From Armigeres subalbatus (lineage: Eukaryota > Arthropoda > Insecta > Diptera > Culicidae): a stretch of 64,000 nt of DNA. The notes below the pieces were generated by a model. It was not told the origin of the DNA. It saw nothing but the letters and a program-made list of their open reading frames with translations, and did no database searches. Position 1 is the stretch's first letter. Every line of letters begins with the position of its first letter. Position numbers and translations under genes: made by a program. Where the stretch lies: NCBI RefSeq assembly GCF_024139115.2, contig NC_085140.1, forward strand, positions 337,405,099 through 337,469,098, in the 5' to 3' direction. Shown piece after piece: positions 57,830 through 64,000 of this stretch.

Positions 57830-59280
57830 GCGATATCGTGACGGCGCTCCTTCTGGAATTCCCACTGGATTTTCTCCGGCAATTCCTCCAATATTTCATC
57901 TGGAAGTTCCTTCGGGAATTCCTCCGGGCATTCTTCCGAAAGTTATCAGATCTTTTTCCATCAGCGGTGGTAGCGTGAAAATATTTCATGCATCAAAATT
58001 TGGAATTCCTCCGAAAGTTCCTCCAGGAATTCGTATAGAATCCCTAACTTCCTCCGGGAATTCCTTCAAAAGCTTTTCTAGGAATTCCTCCAGAAGTTCC
58101 TCTGGGAATCCCTTCGAAAGATTCTCCGGGAATTCCTCCGGAATTTCCTCCGAGAATCCCGCCGGAAGTTCTTCTGGGAATTCCTACGGAAGTTCCTCCG
58201 AAAATTCCTTCGGAAGTTCCTCCGGGAATTCCTCCGGAAGTTCCTCCGGAAGTTCCTCCAGGAATTCCTCCAGAAGTTCCTCCGGGAATTCCTCCGGAAG
58301 TTCCTCCGGGAATTCCTCCGGCAGTTCCTCCGGGAATCCCTCCGGAAGTTCCTCCGGGAATTCCTCCGGAAGTTCCTCCGGGAATTCCTCCGGAAGTTCC
58401 TCCGGGAATCTCTCCGGAAGTTTCTCCGGGAATTCCTCCGGAAGTTCCTCCGGGAATTCCTCCGGAAGTTCCTCCGGGAATTCCTCCGGAAGTTCCTCCG
58501 GGAATTCCTCCGGAAGTTCCTCCGGGAATTCCTCCGGAAGTTCCTCCGGGAATTCCTCCGAAGTTCCTCCGGGAATTCCTCCGAAGTTCCTGCGGAATTC
58601 CTCCTGAAGTTCCTGCGGAATTCCTCCGGTAGTTCCAGCAGGAATTCCTCTGGAAGTTCCTGCGGGAATTCCTCCGGAAGTTCATGCAGGAATTCCTCCG
58701 GAAGTTCCTGCGGGAATTCCTCCGGAAGTTCTTGCGGGATTTCATCCGGAAGTTCCTGCGGGAATTCCTCCGGAAGTTCCTGCGGGAATTCCTCCGGAAG
58801 TTCCTCCAGGAATGTCTCCGGAAGTCCCCGCGAATTCCTCCGGAAGTTCCTCCAGGAATTCCTCTTGAAGTTCCTCCGGGAATTCCTCCGGAACTTCCTC
58901 CGGGAATTCCTCCGGAACTTCCTCCGGGAATTCCTCCGGAAGTTCCTCCGGGAATTCCTCCGGAAGTTTCTCCGGCAATTTCTCTAAAAGTTCCTCTTAG
59001 AATTCTCTCGGAAGTTTCTCCGGCAATTTCTCCAAAAGTTCCTCTTAGAATTCTCTCGGAAGTTCCTCTTAGAACTTCCTTGGAAGTTCCTCTTAGAATT
59101 GCTCTGGGAATTCCTCCGGATGTTCCTCCAGGAATTCCTTCGAAAGTTTCTCCAGGAATTCCTCCAAGAATTCTTCCAGAAGCTCCTCCGGGAATTCCTT
59201 CATAAGTTCCTCCGGGATTACCTACAGGTTTTTTTTTTCAGAAATTCCTCCAGTAATTCCTTCTGAAAATCTCCCCGAAA
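57830..59280. repeat. 24-bp minisatellite built from two 12-bp halves
   Basis: The unit is CCTCCGGGAATT followed by CCTCCGGAAGTT. It is most uniform at 58200-58560 and decays outward (CCTGCGGGAATT at 58600-58800; AGAATTCTCTCG near 59000). The halves differ at two positions, showing a 12-bp ancestor. As 24 is a multiple of three, frames stay open: Ser-Gly-Asn-Ser on plus, Gly-Gly-Ile-Pro on minus; frames of 173-233 codons are artefacts. Related decayed words occur at 16958-18600, 40500-40660, 41735-42140 and 44515-44680. Confidence 0.95.
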
Positions 59281-61749
59281 AACTTCCTAAGCTCATACGG
59301 AAAGCCTCAAAACCCATCTCAATCAAAGGTATACTCAGTTAACTTGCCAAAGCTATAACCAACCAAAATAAAACAGCATTTGTTTATTTTTTCTTCCAAA
59401 TAAAGTAAGTTGATCGGAATTGTTTAGATGTTCAATTCGCATTCCAAGCCAAAATACACACGGCCAAAATTTTATGACCGACTGGTGTCAAAACTCGATT
59501 TTTCATTTGTACATTTCGCCAATTATCGCACAAATATCTAATTTTCAACTGATAATAAACCTGTCTCAAGTCTTGGTAAATATGTATGTGAATTCGACAG
59601 TTTTGATCGAATATGTTGCCAAAATCATTCTGTTTGCGTGGATGGACAGAAACATAATTGACGTTTAATTTGATTTTTTCCTGGTTTTTGTTTTTGGTGT
59701 TTAAAAGGAGGTCGTTGATTGGTTTCAGTTGGCTGTGCTGTTGCATTGTGCTCGTGCGGGAAGACAAACCGATACTGAAAAAAACACTCGCAATCATCGT
59801 CAACACCATATAAAATCCAAACAATGACATGACAAGCAGATCCATAGAGGAGCCGAAACACTATCATAGCTATTGCCGGAGTAGCCAATAAATTATAAAA
59901 TCAGAAAATGTTATAATCCGATATAATAGAAACTTTAAATTCGTTGATAGTGGTTGTTATGGTGAGAGAAATCGGTCATACTATTTATGCTTATTATCTT
60001 CTAAGAGCCATCGTGAATCGTATGATGGACTTTTAAGATTCAAGCGCCAAGTAACCATTTATGCTCCAGTTTGTTGTTTGTTACAAAAATTATGCACCCG
60101 GAACCAGCCTGGAACGAAGTATCTACAACTGCAAAAACCACATTCCATATTGAGAAGCACACGAGAACAACCCGTTCTACCAGCACTTCTTACTATGACT
60201 CGGTGGAGCGATTCACATCCTCCGGTTCACCCGTTTGAAGCCCGGAGCTGACCACATCAACCATCGTATGTACTCCACAACCAACCGACCAACCAACCAA
60301 GAAACCTGTTGACCTACATATTCGTTATTTATCGCTACAGGCAGCAGTCATCATCAAGTATCATAGAAAAAGAAAAGCATGCATAGAAAAATCAACGCAA
60401 ATAAGATCATTGGGAATCAACCAGCCGGCAGCAGCAGCACCCCGGCCCAAACCGGGAGTACCGTAAAGTGTTCCTGTTTTTTCCTCCTTCCTCAACCACA
60501 CGGACACACCAGCAGAGAACTGTGAACGCGCACACATTTCCCGGCGGACGACGATGCTCTTTCCGCGCGCGCCATGGATTTAAAACTCAGCTGAAGCCAG
60601 TCAACCAGCCAGCCAGCCAACAACGTTCGATTACGTAGCCACGCTCGTAGCATTATTTCAGTACAAGATCGTAACATGCAAAGCCCGACTAAGCACAATC
60701 CCAGAACTGAACCTTGGCAACTCGTCCGTGACCAAGGCACATTGCATATTATCTCGGTTACCAACCCACTCCAACTCCGGTCAGTATTAAACCAGCGTTA
60801 AGACTCTGCCACACAACTTACAAGCTGATAAAAAAAACTTACCATCTGGATGATATAACCATTCCGGAACGCAATGCTAAGGTGGAGCGGTTGTCCGTGG
60901 ATCGCCGGGAATTGATGCTGACTGGCGATGACCCAGTAAGGGAACCAGTTGCAGGTTGAGTGTCACCGAGTTTACTTTCGGAGAGTGTTGGAGGACAGTC
61001 TTCGGGCGGTAAGCGTGATCGTGCACTGGCCATAACGGTCCAAACAACCGAACCCGTACCCGGCATAGCCTGCCTGCGATTGATGGTCGGTTGGTGATAT
61101 GCGACGATGTAACCGAAGCCATGCTGATAAGTAATTGCTTCTCGCGGAAATGGAAGTGCTGTCCAATCCGGTTATGATGGGAGAGCTATTTTGTTATGTA
61201 GGATGTAATCATAATTGCGATCGTCTATTACTTAAATGTCCGACTGTCTAGTAATTATCTGCTCAATAGATGGTTTGAAGATTCTGTGAGCTTGTATATA
61301 TTTGGTCCTATGCCAACTAGTCAATTAATTCATAGAGGAATTACTAAGGACTGTGGTGTGATTTCCTTTTGTAAATATTTGAAACAGAAACAATTTAAGG
61401 ACGAACTTTTCGGAATCCATTATTTTTCCCCTCTTGTTTTCAAGGGGGGCATTCTTATTCAGAATTTCTCTATTTCTAATGACTTTTCTTCCATTTACAG
61501 TTACATTTACTTTACATTTGTGGGTTTTTGATTTTATAAAAACAGATTAAACAATAAAAATAACTTATTCAAACCAACTTGAGCAAATTGTCTCCCTATT
61601 TCCTGAGACTGCTCGTTTAACGAAACCGGTTCCATAAACAATTCGGTCAATTTTCGCAGACAATTTGGTGAAATAATTACCGAACAATTCTGCCGTTGAG
61701 ATTTCGGTGAATTGAATCAAAATTCACCGAAATCTGTGAATTCAAGTGT
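59281..61749. other. Unassigned, partly unique-looking DNA
   Basis: 60100-61150 is less AT-rich and contains ACCAACCAACC and CAGCCAGCC runs, GCAGCAGCAGC (about 60430), and a TTTAAA word near 60586 followed by TCAGCTG and CAGTCAACC, which could be a core promoter or leader. I find no coding exon. A compact inverted repeat (AGATTTCGGTGAATT and its inverse) lies at 61704-61737, just before the third RTE-like copy. Confidence 0.4.
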
Positions 61750-62916
61750 GTTCAATATCGTGATATCATGGCACGTAACTTTGAGAGGATGGAGGAAGCC
61801 TACATCAGACTGAAAAGCGAAGCTAAACGGATTGGACTAGTCATCAACACGTCGAAGACGAAGTACACGATAAGAAGAGGCTCAAGAGGGGTCAGTGTAA
61901 GCCATCCACCACGAGTTTCTATCAGTGATGACGAAATCGAGGTGCTTGAAGAATTCGTGTACTTGGGCTCACTGGTGACCGCCGATAACGATACCAGTAA
62001 AGAAATTCGAAGACGCATAGTGGTTGGAAATCGTACGTACTTTGGAATCCGCAAGACGCTCCGATCGAATACAGTTCGCCGCCGTACCAAACTGACTATC
62101 TACAAAACGCTTATTAGACCGGTAGTTATCTACGGACACGAGACCTGGACGATGCTCGTGGAGGACCAACGCGCACTGGGAGTTTTCGAAAGGAAAGTGT
62201 TGCGTACTGTTGGCGCGCAGCAAGTTCTAGTTACCCTAGAAACAGGCAAATGACGTTAGAGAAGAAAGAAAGGAGAAGCATTGAAGTGAAAGCCTTTGAG
62301 CAAGTAGTCAAATAGTTTGATTGTAAAATTGTATTATATTATATAAGAAATAAGAAGGTTAGAAACCAGGCAAATAAGCGAATAGAATCACTGATAATTG
62401 TAAGTCGTTACTTCAGAGATAGTTCTATATATTGACTGTATAAACTTTGTTTCAGTTCAAGCCGATCAATAAATAAAGATTCAGATCTGCTGTGAGAACC
62501 AGTGAACATCTATGCATCTATGGTTGAACCATCACAACACGTACCATCTATAGTGGGGTGCAGATGGCGGACGGTACGTGGAGGAGGCGAATGAACCACG
62601 AGTTGCATCAGCTGTTGGGAGAACCATCCATCGTTCACACCGCGAAAATCGGAAGACTGCGGTGGGCCGGGCACGTAGCCAGAATGTCGGACAGTAATCC
62701 GGTGAAAATGGTTCTCGACAACGATCCGACGGGAACAAGAAGGCGAGGTGCACAGCGGGCAAGGTGGATCGATCAGGTGGAGGACGACTTGCGGACCCTC
62801 CGCAGACTGCGTGGTTGGCGAAGTGCAGCCATGGACCGAGCTGAATGCAGAAGTCTTTTATGTGCAGCACAGGCCACTCCGGCCTTAGTCTGATGATAAA
62901 TAAATAAATATTTAAA
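61750..62916 (+). mobile_element. 5'-truncated RTE-like copy, split by a solo LTR
   Basis: The copy starts abruptly inside the reverse transcriptase just before the FADD region (near 61752), reads ARNFERMEEAYIRLKSEAK, INTSKTKY, FVYLGSLVT and YGHETWTM, is cut at 62207, resumes at 62545 with GGVQMADGTWRRRMNHEL and ends with GRLRWAGHVARM and a stop at 62891-62893. The 3' end is a short ATAAATAAATAA tail. 5' truncation is typical of target-primed reverse transcription. Residues differ clearly from the 53.9-kb copy, so it is another subfamily. Confidence 0.85.
62208..62539. mobile_element. 332-bp solo LTR with 5-bp target duplication
   Basis: The segment starts TGTTGGCGCGCAG and ends ATCACAACA (TG...CA), and is flanked by CGTAC at 62203-62207 and 62540-62544. 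AATAAATAAAG near 62470 is a likely polyadenylation signal. No internal region is present, so the rest was lost by recombination between LTRs. Removing the segment plus one CGTAC makes the host frame continuous across the junction. The superfamily (Ty3, Bel-Pao or Ty1-type) cannot be told from the LTR alone. Confidence 0.9.
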
Positions 62917-63024
62917 ATATGAATGATTTCAATAGAAGGAGGAATGAAAATTGCAGTTTTATTCTACGTGTGATTTTCTCGGTTGCATTATTTTTTTTTA
63001 ATTTGGTACAAGTATGCGTAGAAC

Positions 63025-63415
63025 GGAGTCGCCCCTCCACATCTCGATATTGAAGAGGCCATCGAGATAGGGAGAGATCGTGAAATGGAAGGAAAAATTA
63101 AATGGGTACTAGATCCAAAAAAGCTCGTTGCTATTAAAAACGACAACAAAACAAATGTCATTTTTTGTTGTTGATATGTTTGTTATTGTCCAAAGATGGT
63201 CTAGTAGCCTAAAATTTTAACATATCGACATAAGGAGAGTAAATCCAAAGCGAAATATGATCAGAACACATCGAGGTTGAGAGAAAAAAAAAAAAAAAAA
63301 AAAAAATATCGAAATGTAGAATGCCCAATTAAAGGGTCTATCCCTTTAATCGGGGAACCATCGAGATAGGGAGAGATATCGAGATACAGAACATCGAGAT
63401 GTAGAGAGTCGACTG
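63025..63415. mobile_element. Pogo/Tc1-like TIR element with ATCGAGAT repeats
   Basis: The right end, inverted, reads CAGTCGACTCTCTACATCTC and the left end has the related GAGTCGCCCCTCCACATCTC. Both continue to GATAGGGAGAGAT-type blocks. TA follows the right end (63416-63417). A long A-run sits at 63283-63306. The left terminus is damaged; no transposase is visible. Confidence 0.65.
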
Positions 63416-63417
63416 TA

Positions 63418-63725
63418 TTTAAGTACTAACAAGTACGAGGTACTGGAAACGATCTTACTGTTTAGAACAAAATACGTACCTATCTGTTAATAATCGATCG
63501 CGTGATTAACTTTTCGACAGCAGAACAAAATAAAGCGAGTCTTGAGAATGTTCTGCACATCGCACATCAAATTATGTTCGATAGCGTATCAATTCTTTAA
63601 TACCTATGTTACTGGTTTCGAATAAAATTGACGTAGCTCAAAATATGAAAAAGATGGTTGCGACAATTAAAAAATGTTTACTTAAAAAGCCCAAAATCAT
63701 TCCCCAGTGGTGATGATGTCTTTCT
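63418..63725. other. Unassigned DNA
   Basis: No feature recognised. Confidence 0.45.
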
Positions 63726-63890
63726 TAGAGATGTCGTAAAATCTCGATTGATCGATTAGTAACTAATCGATTACTCTCGAATCTTGTCGATTATTGAATA
63801 GATGAATCGTTGGGAAGTAATCGATTCAAAATTAATCGATTATCACAACGATTAATCGATGAATCGAAGTAATCGAAGTAAACCATTGTT
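63726..63890. repeat. Cluster of ATCGATT / AATCGAT words
   Basis: In about 160 bp the palindromic core ATCGAT and its neighbours recur more than eight times on both strands, with no strict period. It may be a decayed tandem repeat or the variable part of a foldback. 63895-63960 then resembles the inner part of the TGCCTTTCTCG-end family (AAATTGG...GATCGGGCCATG). Confidence 0.6.
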
Positions 63891-64000
63891 TCGTATAGAA
63901 AATTGGACAGATCGGGCCATGGGTTTCGAAGTTATGGCCAAAATTCATTTTTTAACATAAGAAACACATACAAAATTCTCACTCATTTTTCAGGCACTTA

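Noticed and set aside
57975..59205. Ser-Gly-Asn and Gly-Gly-Ile-Pro repeat proteins resembling silk or glue proteins
   Set aside because: Both strands are open because of the 24-bp period; no signal peptide or unique flanking coding sequence, and similar decayed tracts elsewhere are non-coding.

Overview
This window looks like repeat-rich euchromatic DNA from a culicine mosquito, most likely Aedes. The grounds are the Feilai-like tRNA-derived SINE, present five times with its usual tail of AAG triplets, an RTE-type and an R1-type non-LTR retrotransposon, numerous TA-flanked and foldback MITEs, and the near absence of host coding sequence. I can support only one possible host exon (13407-13655, weak) and no intact gene. 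Almost every long open frame is a tandem repeat read as protein or a decayed transposon.

Layout. 1-4500: mostly unassigned DNA with a small MITE, a Feilai-like SINE and a TTACGTAA-ended MITE. 4529-7087: a non-autonomous hAT element with matching TIRs and an 8-bp target duplication, filled by about 70 copies of a 23-bp minisatellite. 7929-9762: a retroelement-type insertion with a 19-bp target duplication, a GATTA tail and an AT-rich repeat core. 10748-11885: a MITE split by a tRNA-headed SINE with a perfect 21-bp target duplication. 12788-13023: a pogo/mariner-like MITE. 15.5-18.6 kb: decayed short repeats. 20653-21405: a second hAT-like non-autonomous element. 25-27.4 kb: tRNA-derived SINE pieces.

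27650-32560: a 9-bp satellite (ATGAATAAA and variants) split by a near-perfect inverted repeat with 547-bp arms, a 178-bp spacer and a tRNA-like cloverleaf in each arm. 32.7-41.3 kb: Feilai-like SINEs, MITEs and foldback elements. 42.4-43.95 kb: a diverged direct duplication whose two copies each carry a histone-type 3' stem-loop and purine-rich downstream element, with no histone frame that I recognise. 44.9-48.1 kb: one minus-strand R1-type element, split by a 143-bp foldback MITE and a TIR element.

49.4-62.9 kb holds three RTE-like copies. The first is a fragment cut inside reverse transcriptase motif A by an 1100-bp insertion with a 26-bp target duplication. The second (53.9-57.27 kb) spans endonuclease to C-terminus but is broken by stops and a frameshift. 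The third is a C-terminal copy split by a 332-bp solo LTR whose removal restores the frame. A 24-bp minisatellite lies at 57.8-59.3 kb. The right edge carries a pogo-like TIR element and an ATCGAT-rich cluster.

There is no operon or pathway to reconstruct. The biology is nested transposition (RTE hit by a retroelement that also carries a foldback MITE; RTE hit by an LTR element; MITE hit by a SINE; R1 hit by MITEs) and local expansion of 9-, 23- and 24-bp repeats. The palindrome inside the 9-bp satellite is the strongest candidate for something undescribed, either as a hairpin-RNA source or as an assembly or amplification product.
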